From: Chlorops oryzae | Lineage: Eukaryota > Arthropoda > Insecta > Diptera > Chloropidae | DNA length: 64,000 nt | Direction of reading: 5' to 3' | Assembly: GCA_020466095.1 (NCBI GenBank) | Contig: CM035806.1 | Coordinates: forward strand, 136,474,180-136,538,179 | In this document: piece by piece, positions 46,669 through 57,039 of the stretch | How positions within the stretch are numbered: the stretch's first letter is position 1 | Layout: each line of letters starts with the position of its first letter | Translations under genes and position numbers: made by a program | The notes under the pieces: generated by a model | Databases searched by the model: none | Told to the model about the DNA's origin: nothing | What the model saw: the letters and a program-made list of their open reading frames with translations, nothing else

Positions 46669-48322
46669 TATACCTTTTCCGAAGGAAAGGGTATATTAAA
46701 TTTGGCACGGAGTATGTGACATACCAAAGGAGTCGCGATAGATATCTACATATATACATATATTCTTGATCAGGGTGACAAGAGGAGTCGATCTAGCCAT
46801 GTATGTCTGTCTGTCTGTCGGTCACACTTTAGTTTTTCGTAATTTACTCCTAAGCCATGAAAGATATCATATTGAAATTTGGCATGGACTTGAATCAGGT
46901 AAATGTCCCAAAAACTGCATTTTTTCGCAGCCCCTTCTTGGGTCGTGGGAAGTGGTTCAGAAGTTTCAAAAATCATTTTTAACGTTTTTCGTGGATAACT
47001 TGTTTACTATACATCCCAGCTTATTGAAATTTCGTGTGTGTATAGCTACTATAAAGACTTAAGCTTTCGCCGAAAAGAAATTACGACATCGCTATAACTA
47101 TGGTCATCATCCTACACATTAGAAAAAAACACTATTTTTCTTATTCTCACATCTGCACAGAGAAAAAAACACATAGTAAATTCAAGAGTGCGACGCTCTT
47201 AGAGAAAACGCTCTTGAATCTAAAGGATTTAGCTTTTACCCCAACAATGAAAACGCTCTTGGCTATCATTTAAGAGTGAAAGTTGTAACTTTAATAGTGA
47301 ATCCGTAGATTTAAATACTTTCGCATTTAAAGTTCGGATTTTTACAGCTAAACTGTTATTCCAACTACATTTTATTGAATTTTTTAAGAGCGAAACTATT
47401 TAAGTTAAGAGCACTGAGCACTTAATTACATTTCTTTTCGTTCGGAATAATTCTCATTTGTTTCATAAAATAGGACATATAAGACATTTATTCATCTTAG
47501 AACTTTTTAAGCATTGCGAAAGCAGTCACGACAACGGAGTGATAAAATCGAATGAAGCCCATCCGATGGCTATTTTTGGTGTTATGTTAAGAGGAGGAAA
47601 CACAATTTTCTGAAATTTTTTTTTGCGAATAGATACTAAAATTATCTACAGCTGTGCATTTTTAATCAACAGCGTCACTTTTGGAAATTAGTAAAAGTTT
47701 TCAATTTTAAATCAAAATTTTCGCTTTTGGAGATTTTAAAAGCTGTGTATTTCAATCCACCGTTTTCGCGCTCGGAAATTTTAAAAGCCACCTTTCTTAA
47801 CGCAACAATTTCGCTCTTAAAAAAAATAACAGTGATAACATTGTTGGCTTAAAAGCTAAAAACTCTTGAGATCATTTTAAGAGCAAAAATTGTTCGGTTA
47901 AGAGCGAAATTGGTATAATTTACAGTTTTTTTTTTCTCTGTGTGTATACAAAAACAATTTTTTTCGCTTCTTCTGATTGTGTATTTTGCCGCCAAATAAA
48001 GTCGTCACTTAAGGTTAAATTTTGACCATGACCACCATTCGCGAAATTCGAAAAATTTTGATTTTCACTATTTTGAATTGAGTATTTTACTGCTAGACAA
48101 AATGTCCTCTAACGGTTAAAATTTGACCATGCCCACCATCCGCGAAAATTTTGTGCTTAATAATAATCTCGAGTTTGAGAAGCTAAATCGAAGTACAGAT
48201 AATGTGTAGCTAGAACAACGAAAAGGGCAGGAATTGTTGTTAGGGTAATGTTTTATTATATTTTAGGCTGAGGAAAAGGTATGTGTGCAATCGGCTTAGC
48301 CGATGTAAAATTCTTTACTTTT
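46669..48322 (+). mobile_element. Helentron/INE-1-like element, family D, split by a MITE
   Basis: It begins TATACCTTTTCCGAAGGAAA then GGGTATA, followed by TATTCTTGATCAGGGTGACA and TCGATCTAGCCATGTATGTC and a GTCTGTC run, which closely recalls Drosophila INE-1/DINE-1. The far end has the hairpin ATCGGCTTAGCCGAT followed by TTCTTTACTTTT. The CACAGAG MITE interrupts it. It has no coding capacity. Confidence 0.75.
47157..47944 (-). mobile_element. CACAGAGAAAAAAA MITE, copy 2
   Basis: It is an inverted, closely matching copy of 13187-13972 with both ends present (CACAGAGAAAAAAACACA and TTTTTTTTCTCTGTGTG). It is inserted in the family D element. No target duplication is clear. Confidence 0.8.
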
Positions 48323-49181
48323 TTTTCTCGTTAACGTACAGACAATTTTTTTCAATTTCGTTTCTTTTTGGGCGACAACATAACTATTTTCCTTTCTTTT
48401 GTAGATTCAATAAGTTTACAAATTTTTCTATCAAGTCCACACAAAAATGGAAAGTAGGGAAACCTTATTACACAGTGGAAGGGAATGTTCGAGTACTGCT
48501 AGTATGTGCAGCAAAGTTTTAGTAAGCTGAAGCTGAAGCTGAAGATTTTGAGTAGAATGGCAAAAAGTTACTCAAAGGTTTATAGTAAGTTCATATATTC
48601 GGTAATACATATATGTTTGTGACAAGGGAGCTTCACCAGCTGGGCCCAGGTCCGGGTGTGCATTTGTTCTTTGTCATAAAGGTATACAAGAGGGTGACAT
48701 CAAAAAACAAAATTTTTTTTACTACCTGACAAGCGTGTAGCAGTATTAAGTGTGGGTTTTCCTGCACAGTAGGTCAAGTAGACTTAACAATTTAAAAGGG
48801 AGGGAGTGGGCGTAGCACAGTGCTTCGATCCCATACATTCGATGGACAAAAATAGAAAGAATTATCGTACGGCAATGAAATTTGGCACAAGTCCCTAATA
48901 TGGCTTAATTAAGAAAATTTCGAAGTTTCATTAAAATTGACCCCTCCCACCACCCACCGCCAATACCATCCAAAGTTATTTTTGGCTATAAAAATAGATC
49001 TTTCGCTACAAATTTCATAAAAATTGGGGGAAAAGCATATATATATATGATCTTATCAAAAAATAATAGTGCATTGCTATTCACCCCTCCCACCGCCCAT
49101 TGCACAGTGGTGCGTGGAACTTCGTTCCATAGACAAAAATGACAAAAAAATGTTTTAGTATATTGATGAAATATATATTTT
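48323..49181. other. No gene recognised; old repeat text
   Basis: 48780-49110 carries ATTAAAATTGACCCCTCCCA and similar lines that resemble 18290-18490, so both are probably one old dispersed repeat. A small tandem AGCTGA run lies at 48525-48545. Confidence 0.4.
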
Positions 49182-49193
49182 CGGAAAGATAAT

Positions 49194-50070
49194 TATTATT
49201 ATTATTAAGTAGGCTGTAAAGCACCACGACCTTAAAGATATTTTGTGCAGCCCGTATTGCTTTAAGATAATTTAAGACTATTAAAGAATCTTAGAATTTA
49301 TAAAGGACTAAAACGACTAATTGCTTGAGGGACCATTATTCTTGCCCCTAGACACGCGAGTCTGCGCCTAGCCGCAGCAGGGCAAGTACATAAAACATGC
49401 TCTGCTGTTTCCTGCTCTGACTTGCAAAGTCTACAGAGATCTGCGTTTATCACCCCCATTTTTTTCAGGTGATATTTCAGTCTACAGTGCCCCGTTAAGA
49501 GTTCAGTATAGATCCTGATATTGGTTCTGCTCAGGTTAAGTGTAGCTTCCGCCCTGATGGTCGTGAGACTTATGAGCCTTTTTGCCTGCCGCATGCCCTT
49601 GTGGGCTCTCCAGCATTCATTTAGGCTTTTCTCTTCCCATTTCCTAATCAAGTCGTTTCTGTAGCTATTGTTAACCCCACAGAATGGTTCTGGTCCAATG
49701 AAAGGGTTTGCCGCACCTCTTTTGGCTAGGCAGTCCGCTCTTTCATTGCCTGGATGTCCTTCATGCCCCGGTATCCAATATAGAGTAACAGTATTCCTCC
49801 TGGATAGGGTTTGAAGAAGCCCATAGCATTCATATAGTTGTTTTGAGGTGATAGTGAATGCTGAAAGGGCTCTCCGAGCCGCCTGACTGTCTGAGAAGAC
49901 GCATATGTGGGAACCTGAAGTATTCCTTCGTATACATTCTCTGACACACAGCTCTAAGGCGTGGACCTCCACCTCAAAAATGGATGATGTTTTCCCCATA
50001 GCAGCTGCTTTCTGAAAATTAGACCCAACAACTCCCGCTCCAACGCTGCCGTCATCCATTTTGGACCCGT
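49194..50070 (-). mobile_element. 5'-truncated non-LTR retrotransposon with 12-bp TSD
   Basis: CGGAAAGATAAT flanks the insert on both sides (49182-49193 and 50071-50082). On the minus strand it starts at the first catalytic Asp of an RNase H domain and ends with a TAA-type tail (49194-49206). This is the typical result of incomplete target-primed reverse transcription. Confidence 0.85.
49298..50070 (-). pseudogene. RNase H and C-terminal domain of a LOA/R1/I-type ORF2
   Basis: The frame opens with DGSKMDDGSVGAGVV and continues with FEVEVHALELC, CVFSDSQAARRAL and GHEGHPGNERADCLAKRG, giving the D-E-D-D set and the His of a type I RNase H. After it comes a C-terminal region with CRLCKSEQETAEHVLCTCP, the CCHC-like motif at the end of R1/LOA-type ORF2 proteins. 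There is no ATG at the start; the first residues before the Asp come from target DNA. The frame is open to its stop near 49298, so the copy is fairly young but cannot be active. Confidence 0.85.
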
Positions 50071-50082
50071 CGGAAAGATAAT

Positions 50083-50294
50083 AAAACAACTAATAGAATT
50101 ATAGAAAAACATTTATGGTTTGATTCTTAAGATCACCGCTAAGGGCGCTGAGCTTAGACGATTTTAAGCAAAACTGCTTCAACAAAAAATTTCACTCAAG
50201 TCGGTTCACTAAAAGTAATGTGAACATTTTATTTTTTCGTGAAATTACTTCAAATTTAATTTTTTGACTTCTTCAATATATAAGTAATAAATAA
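50083..50294. other. Spacer
   Basis: AT-rich sequence without a recognised element. Confidence 0.4.
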
Positions 50295-51126
50295 ACAAGT
50301 AAGGGTGTTATAGTCAGGCGAGCCTGACAATCGAATAACCGACACATGTTCAAATAATTTTTAATATCAAGAGTAGTTCAAGGCCATAAGGGGCCCCATA
50401 TAACGACTTTTGTTTAATTTCTTTATGAAAACCGCCCCTTTGCCACGCCCACTTTTCCAATTCTTTTAATCTTAGGCTTACATTTACGCTCAAATTCTAA
50501 GTTTCAGTGTAATATCTCAAAAAAATCCGATTTTGGGGCAGTTTTGAGATTTTTGTGACAGACCCTAATACTAAAGGTACCCTTAATAATGGACCTATAT
50601 AAAATTTTTTTGGAGAGGATGTTTATGGCTACAAAGGAAGCATAACTGCTAAATTTCGTTCAAGTCCCATTTGAATTTCGCGTGTAGGAGACAATTTTCG
50701 AAAACCGCCCTTCTGCCACGCCCACTTTTCAATTTTTGGAAATAATATTACCGGCCTTTAAATATGTTCAAATATCAAATTTCATCAATATATCTTGAAA
50801 AACTTCGATTTTAGAGCAGCTTTTGTGATTTTCGTAATAGACCCTAGTACTGGAGGTACCCCTAAAAATGGTTCGATCGGCTCCATTCTCGAACTTAGTC
50901 TTACTCATGTCCCCGTGAGCACGCATACCAAATTTTGTCGCGATAGCTCAACTCCTTCGATAAGAAAACTGTATACAAACAGACAGACGTACATGTCTAA
51001 ATCGAATCTCATGGTGACGCTGATCATTTCTATATATATTTTGTATGGTCTATCTCGACTGGTTCTGGGTGTTACACACAACCACACAAACGCAATATAC
51101 CCTCGACACAGAGTGTGTCGGGTATA
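50295..51126 (-). mobile_element. Helentron/DINE-like family A, near complete
   Basis: It starts ACAAGTAAGGGTG, GTCAGGCGAGCCTGAC, and ends with GACACAGAGTGTGTCGGGTA. Two CCTAGTACTGGAGGTACC-type blocks and two GCCACGCCCACTTTTC blocks are present; the GACA microsatellite is short. Confidence 0.85.
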
Positions 51127-53084
51127 AAAAATACGGAAAAACGGGTTTTTTTTTATTCCTCTTTTCAATACGTTATATATTCTTCTAATAAGTTATGAAA
51201 AAGTCAGACTTCTATCGAACTAACATTTTTAAAAAAAATCACTGTTCCGATAAGCGTTTTTTTTTTGATTTTTTTTATTTATGTTTGTCTTCTATTTGAA
51301 TATTTCGCAAATTTCTAAAAATCTATTTTTGACAATTTTTTTTCGCCCCAGCCAGGGATCGAACCCGCGATTTTCGGATTGTGAGATGAGCACTCATCCA
51401 CTACGTCACTTCATGCTTACGCTCAATTGATGCTAAAACCTTAGGTATTTAATTTTCAGTAGCCAATGAGATTTCAGCGCATGAACAGCATCCCTCGGCG
51501 ATGATATGTCCCCCATGGTGACATGCATGACAATGTCACCTATATGAGACAGTGAAATCACTAATATTTTTTTGTCCTGCTGGATCTATTAGCCTGCTGG
51601 GGATTTCAAAAGCTCCATATAAGTACGTTTCTCAATGCATACGAAGAAAAGTGCTGAAGCCTTCGGGAGCCGTTCAATGTCTTCAACAGATTTGTATGAG
51701 AATTTGTTTGTCTTTCTTGAATCCAATCTTTTGGTCATATTTTTTTGCACTAATAAAAAAATCACCAAAAGTGCAAAAGCATCATCCGGACTCATGTTTA
51801 TTGACGGCAATTGAAAGCAGAATAATTTTTGATCAATCGGTTCACTATGTTATGTATGGGCCGTCGCATTCATACCGATCAAAAGAACATCTTTGTCCTT
51901 AGTGGCTAGCTTTATGTACATATGTACGAGGTCAAGCAGACATTGAACTAGCCTTTGCCCTTAAATTTTTTTTTCAATGTTTTCATTTTGTTTTATTTTT
52001 GGTTTCTTTTTCTTTTGCATTCGCATAAGTTTCATCGTCCTTAGTTTAAGAGCAACTTATTTTCCAATTTTCCCGCTCGCTGCGTAAACATTCCGTCCGA
52101 CTTTCAGGATGGACATTTTGAACCCTCAGCCACTCTCGCCAGCTATTGCGTCGCATCTCGTTTTATAGAGCAATTGAAAGGAAGCGATAAAAGCAAACCT
52201 CATTTAGTCTGTCATTTAAAGTGAGAATTATATGCACAGAAACGCATTCCTGTTTGTTCGCGCGTTCGCGCGTTCGTTAATTCACTTTTCATTTGAGGCT
52301 TTTAAGCTTCATTTACACACAAACAAAAAAAGGAACACGCGCCTTGATTGAAGTTTTATGAGAACTTTCCTTGAATGTTTCATTAAAATTTTTCCAAAGC
52401 ACATTGCACTGTGTATGCTCATGGATCCATCGAAAAGCGCACTCGAATTGAAAAAGAATAATAAGAAGAAGAGAAGAAGAAAACTAAGAAGACGAAGAAC
52501 AAGTGGAAGTGGTCGAAGAGGGAGCAAAGAAATGGGGTAAATTCCGTTCGCTGCAGCTCTAATTAAATTTGTGATTTGTTTTGACACTTAAAATGCGTGA
52601 CTTGTTACTGTGGTTATTTGCTTGGTTCGTGTCATTGTCATAGGCAATGTGCAAAATGATGTGGAATTCTCGCGAACTGAAGGGATTGTCAAACCGTCAT
52701 TATCTGAATAGCTTGATTGAGTTTGGGTTCATCACGCTCCATTCAGAGTGCGCCGAGCAAGAATGATGTGAGATTGCCAGATGTGGGAAACCTTTTTAAA
52801 TTATTTTCCCTATGAATTGTAAATAAAAAGCACCAAGGCCGTTATAGAAAGTTGTCATACATACACCCTTAGATTCTAATTTCATTTACTTACTCCTATA
52901 AATTGCGAGCATGGAAATGTTGTCTTACGAATTGATGAAAATAAGTTTTTAAGCTAATAAACTATATTTTGTAGAAAAGGATCTCAGACTACGACTGCTA
53001 AAATCAAGATAGTTATAAATGTGGTAGAAATAAATGCATTAGGACACTCACTGTTTATCCAGTTTTTGTTTAATTTTAAACATG
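51127..53084. other. No gene recognised
   Basis: It contains a tRNA-like patch (51352-51412), poly-T runs and a purine-rich, lysine/arginine-coding stretch at 52448-52535 that looks like low complexity. The 116-codon frame at 51552-51902 has no known motif. Confidence 0.4.
51352..51412 (-). other. tRNA-like sequence
   Basis: On the minus strand TGACGTAGTGGATGAG resembles an A box and GCGGGTTCGATCCCTGG a T arm. The acceptor stem does not pair, so this is more likely a tRNA-derived pseudo-copy or SINE head than a working tRNA. Confidence 0.35.
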
Positions 53085-53155
53085 ACTCTATCCTCAACAC
53101 TCCCTTACCCAGCGGCCAACATTGTCTACAGCCTACAAAGAATACGAGACTGTAA

Positions 53156-53600
53156 GGCCCGATATTACAGTGCATACTTAAGGTCTCCTTAGCACTTAAG
53201 TAAAGCTTAAGTCCGTAAAGCATTTTAACAGTACAAATTTTAAGTGCTCCTTAAATAAGTTTTCAAATTAATTTGATGAAGGAATTTCACAAATTTTACG
53301 AAATTTAAAAAAGTATAGACAAAAAATATAGGTTTTTTCAAATTTTGCCTGCCGAAAACAATTTTCGTGAGTTTTGAATAAAAATTGACTGTTAAACCGC
53401 TTGACACTTAAGGTGTTCTTAAGTCTTCAAGCTTCCTTAACCCGGTAGCGCCTAGCGATGCCATATGGCATCACTAAAAAAGTTCGTGTTTTGTCATCAA
53501 AACTTCAAAACCGTTTCATATTTTATTTTATTTTTAATATTTATTTTTTTCAATTCAGGCGCTACCGGGTTAACTTAAGTATATACTGTAATATCGGGCC
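53156..53600. mobile_element. Harbinger-like MITE with TAA target duplication
   Basis: The ends GGCCCGATATTACAGT and ACTGTAATATCGGGCC are perfect inverted repeats flanked by TAA (53153-53155 and 53601-53603). The empty site CTGTAAGCGACCTG exists in other repeat C text of the window. A 3-bp TAA/TTA duplication fits PIF/Harbinger. The interior has many ACTTAAG words. Confidence 0.85.
53441..53569. mobile_element. piggyBac-like mini-MITE with TTAA duplication
   Basis: CCCGGTAGCGCCT and AGGCGCTACCGGG face each other, flanked by TTAA on both sides (53437-53440 and 53570-53573). This is the piggyBac signature. At 129 bp it carries no gene. It also contains the perfect palindrome GATGCCATATGGCATC. 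It is nested in the Harbinger-like MITE. Confidence 0.8.
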
Positions 53601-53922
53601 TAAGCGACCTGAATATTAATAGCTACGAATTATAAGAGGTTGTAGGTGAACTGCCTACTAATAGCTTACATAGTATACGAGACTGTAAGCGACCTGGTAC
53701 TAATAGCTTAGAAATGGTACGAGATTGCAGGCGAACCGCTTACCAATAGATTACAAAGTATACATCACTGTAGGCGAACTGCCTGCCAATAGCCTACTTT
53801 ATTTGGTGGTGGTACTCCTGTAGTTGGAGTGGGGGGGATTAGGGCGGTGGTGCTAGCCAGGTGCTAGCTTATTGGTCAGCCTCGAAAGTGGATGTGCGAC
53901 TCTCTATCAGACCAATGGACAA

Positions 53923-56356
53923 TGTTGTGGTGAACCTCCTTTTCTCACGCTGTCTACGTACCATTTGAAGGGCGGCCATATACCCAAAATAGTCGGTCGT
54001 CAAGGAGAATTTTATTTAGGTTTATTGAAATGAACCCCAAAAGTTATTGAACGATTTATTCTCTCGAACACGTATGCAGTCATGTGTGCAACTGCGCGCG
54101 CAACTAAAGCCTACCCAAGTACTCAATACCCAATTTGCCAGGGAGTTGCTCATTACGTCTCGTTTTGTACTCTCTAAACGGAACTGTCAAAATTCGGTCA
54201 TTTCCGGAATAGAAGTTTTCCTTTCGAGCTTTTTTTTTACTCGTGTCAACTCCAGGAAACAGTTCGGAATGTTCCGATGCCATCCAACGAATAAATAACT
54301 TACTTATTTAAGAACGGAAAGTTTCGAATACAACCAACCAAGAGGCAAACATATTGCTGGTTGCTCGTAATCCTGGGACGCCGAATCATCTGGACACAGG
54401 TTTAAAGAATTAATCAGGGTGCTAAGTACAATAACGAAGAGCTAGTCCTTTGATTGCTCCTGGAGTTTTGAAATACACGCCTAATTCGCTGATGGATGAG
54501 TTCCGTCCAACCCAGCAAGCACCATTCAAGATCGAAGTTCGACGCCACCCTCGTGGGAGTTCTTTCATAATCAAAATCGCTGACCTGAACGGCACTTAGC
54601 AAACATACTGTCGGCGAAGTCGTAACGTAGGATTCTCATTCCCAACAGACGCGGTCCGAGTAGCTTTCCAACCCAAATACAGTGGCGACGTCACAAATTG
54701 AGAATGTAGGAGTTTTTTTTTTGTTACGGTGATATTAATTATTTGAGTTCCGAACCGTGGCAAATACGTACAGAGAGAACTAAATAGTATTTAAAAAAAA
54801 AAAAAAAAAGGAGGAGGATTCGTATCCTCTGTACATTTCAGTACATTCGTAGAATCGATCGCTTAACCTCCTTTCGTAGTTTTTTTTTTTCTTTTTGGAG
54901 AGAAGCTTTGATTTAAAAAGTTATTTTTAAAGTAAAATGATTTTCGATTAAGTGACGCGATTAATAAGAGCTATAAGGTAATAGTCTCAGAATCCTGGAC
55001 ATAAGGATTTCCTAGATGTAGATTTATTTTAGTGGTTTATATACAATATATGAATTCTTGTAAGACAACTCTTAGCTACGTCGATCGACTGCAGTATCAC
55101 CAGGCGCCTGTTGAGGATTGCGGGTTCGACGAGTGCTGAGTAAGTACATCCAAGTACAATTTCGAAAAAAGTATGAACATGTATATATAAGTAATTGAAT
55201 TCACTACTTCATAGACCGAGAAGAAATACCTAGATATAAGATGTCATATAAGGACTGTTTTTTTTTTTAAATATTGTGGCTGCGTACTCCTAGTGGGTTA
55301 ACAGTACAAAAAACCAAGTATAAACGACTGTCGTAGCCAAGGGAGGTTGAAGAGGCACTGGGCGGTCCAAGTATGAGCATTCATTAATGAAACAAAACAA
55401 ATACTAGTGAACCATCGCTATAAGGTTTTTTTTGGTGTTTTGTTTAATTAAGAGTGGAAGAGCTCGACATTTGTTGTTCAACGTTAGTGGATGTAAGGGC
55501 CCACCCTAGGCGTAGTAGAACTGGTCACTCGTTTTCTTATGAAATATATTTAGGTGGACTGAATTTTTTTTTTGAATTAACGGTTAACTTTAATGAACGA
55601 AATCTTTCTGAACGGAAGTGAATTAGTTTGACATGTGGTAATCAATTTTTTTTGTTCTTCAAATTAAGTAATTTTGGAATTAACGTAAACCCCACTTTTA
55701 AGGAATGAAATTTCTGTAAGTGAATAATTGTTAAAAATTAAGATTGTTATGGGATAAGGAAGAAAAAAAAAAACAAACCGAATGAAGCATTCCAGTCCGA
55801 AAGACAGTTTGTTGTTAAAGCTTAAGAAGACGAATGGAAGATTTTTTTTTTTGTCTAAATAAATTGTTTTGAATTTAAAATGGCACATTAGTTACCAATA
55901 ATTGTGTTCGAAATGTGAATCAATAATAGGGTTACCCAGAGTGGGCTTATGAGTGGAATATTCGAATCATAAGCAGGATGGGAGGGTAATAGAAGCTTGG
56001 GTAAATGTCACCCGCCCAAGCAAGTCAGCGGTGAGATCCATGGTAGCGTGACACTTATGCCCCGAACATGAATCAATTTCCAAAGATTAAATATTCCGAA
56101 ATTCTCTTTGCTATCTTCGTCTCTTTGTATCATGGTAGTGTACCAGCTCCCAACTTGAAATGCACTAATTTTGTAAAACCAATTGGAAATTGTGAAAGGG
56201 ATTTATTGACACCAAAGCTGCATACATTTTATTTGTAATGATGCTGCTCCTTCACGATAATGAGACAAGATCCCCCCCAGCCCTGAGCTAGACCGTGCAG
56301 GAGATAGTTATGCAGCGTTTCAGAGGCGTGATTCTAAAAGAAGAGCAGCCGTTACA
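53923..56356 (+). repeat. 5' LTR (2,434 bp)
   Basis: It begins TGTTGTGGTGAACC and ends GTTACA three bases before the primer site, so it has the TGT...ACA ends of LTRs. It matches the 3' LTR from 61824 with one clear substitution that I see (54628 T, 62529 C), homopolymer differences, and two missing blocks (at 55508 and 55580/55581). The short open frames in it have no motif. Confidence 0.95.
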
Positions 56357-56359
56357 AAT

Positions 56360-56377
56360 TGGCGCCCAACGTGGGGC
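56360..56377 (+). promoter_or_regulatory. tRNA-Lys primer-binding site
   Basis: TGGCGCCCAACGTGGGGC is the exact complement of the 3' 18 bases (with CCA) of fly tRNA-Lys(CUU) as I remember it. It starts three bases after the LTR. Minus-strand DNA synthesis is primed here. Confidence 0.9.
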
Positions 56378-56587
56378 CACACAACTATCATTTTCATTTT
56401 ATTTAGATGGTGTGCGACCTCGCAAAATTAGTCCGATTTCAAGTACATCTCATTTGTAGTATTTAGTATTAACTGATGAATTAATCGGTTGGATTTCTCA
56501 GTTTGGCTCGTGTCGAATTGTCACCACGGATTAAATCTCTTTTGTTTAAAATTTCACTCTAACTTTACCATAGAAATATTTCCAAAG

Positions 56588-56618
<31 letters not shown>

Positions 56619-56915
56619 AATTCGATTAAAATAAATAAATTTTTTTTAACAAAATATTAAATGAATAAATAGCTGCGTAGAAGTTATGCGCTTGAGATTT
56701 TGGGTTTGGTCGACACTGAAACCATACTCGCGTCATACTTGATTAGAGTTATTACTTGTTAAATAAAGCCAGTGGGGAAAAATGACACGTTGTATGGATC
56801 GTACCGACTGAAAATAAATTATAATAAGTAACCTTATCGATTCACAGAGTAGAACCAATTAACTACGGATTGCTCATTTACAAGTGCTTTTGAACTTTGC
56901 ATTGAAAATTTTTCT

Positions 56916-56950
<35 letters not shown>

Positions 56951-57039
56951 TTGTTTGTCATAAAAATGAATAATAAATACCATTGCTTTTGGTGACGGGG
57001 ATAATCTTGAATAATTGGCTCCTTGAGAATTTAGGGTCA
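56378..57039 (+). other. Gag leader with two long poly-A runs and a short uORF
   Basis: The 662-bp leader has about 30 A residues near 56587-56616 and about 28 near 56919-56946. A 9-codon uORF (MNNKYHCFW) starts at 56966 and stops at 56995, 44 bases before the Gag ATG. Confidence 0.7.

Larger units (their letters stand above)
53085..53810 (-). repeat. Repeat C, copy split by nested MITEs
   Basis: ACCCAGCGGCCAACATTGTC at the left and GCGACCTGAATATTAATAGC after the insertion match 33350-33490 on the other strand. The right part repeats the AATAGCTTACA...GTATACGAGACTGTA unit about three times. Confidence 0.75.

Noticed and set aside
49298..50089. A 263-codon host RNase H gene
   Set aside because: It starts with TTG inside flanking DNA, has a 12-bp target duplication and a TAA tail, and carries a retrotransposon-type CCHC end.
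51352..51412. A functional tRNA gene
   Set aside because: The acceptor stem does not pair although A-box-like and T-arm-like words are present.
52448..52535. Lys/Arg-rich small protein
   Set aside because: It is low-complexity purine-rich DNA; the frame shows no family signature.
56983..57039. Longer Gag start 19 codons upstream
   Set aside because: The codon at 56983 is TTG, not ATG. In a fly the first usable start is ATG at 57040.
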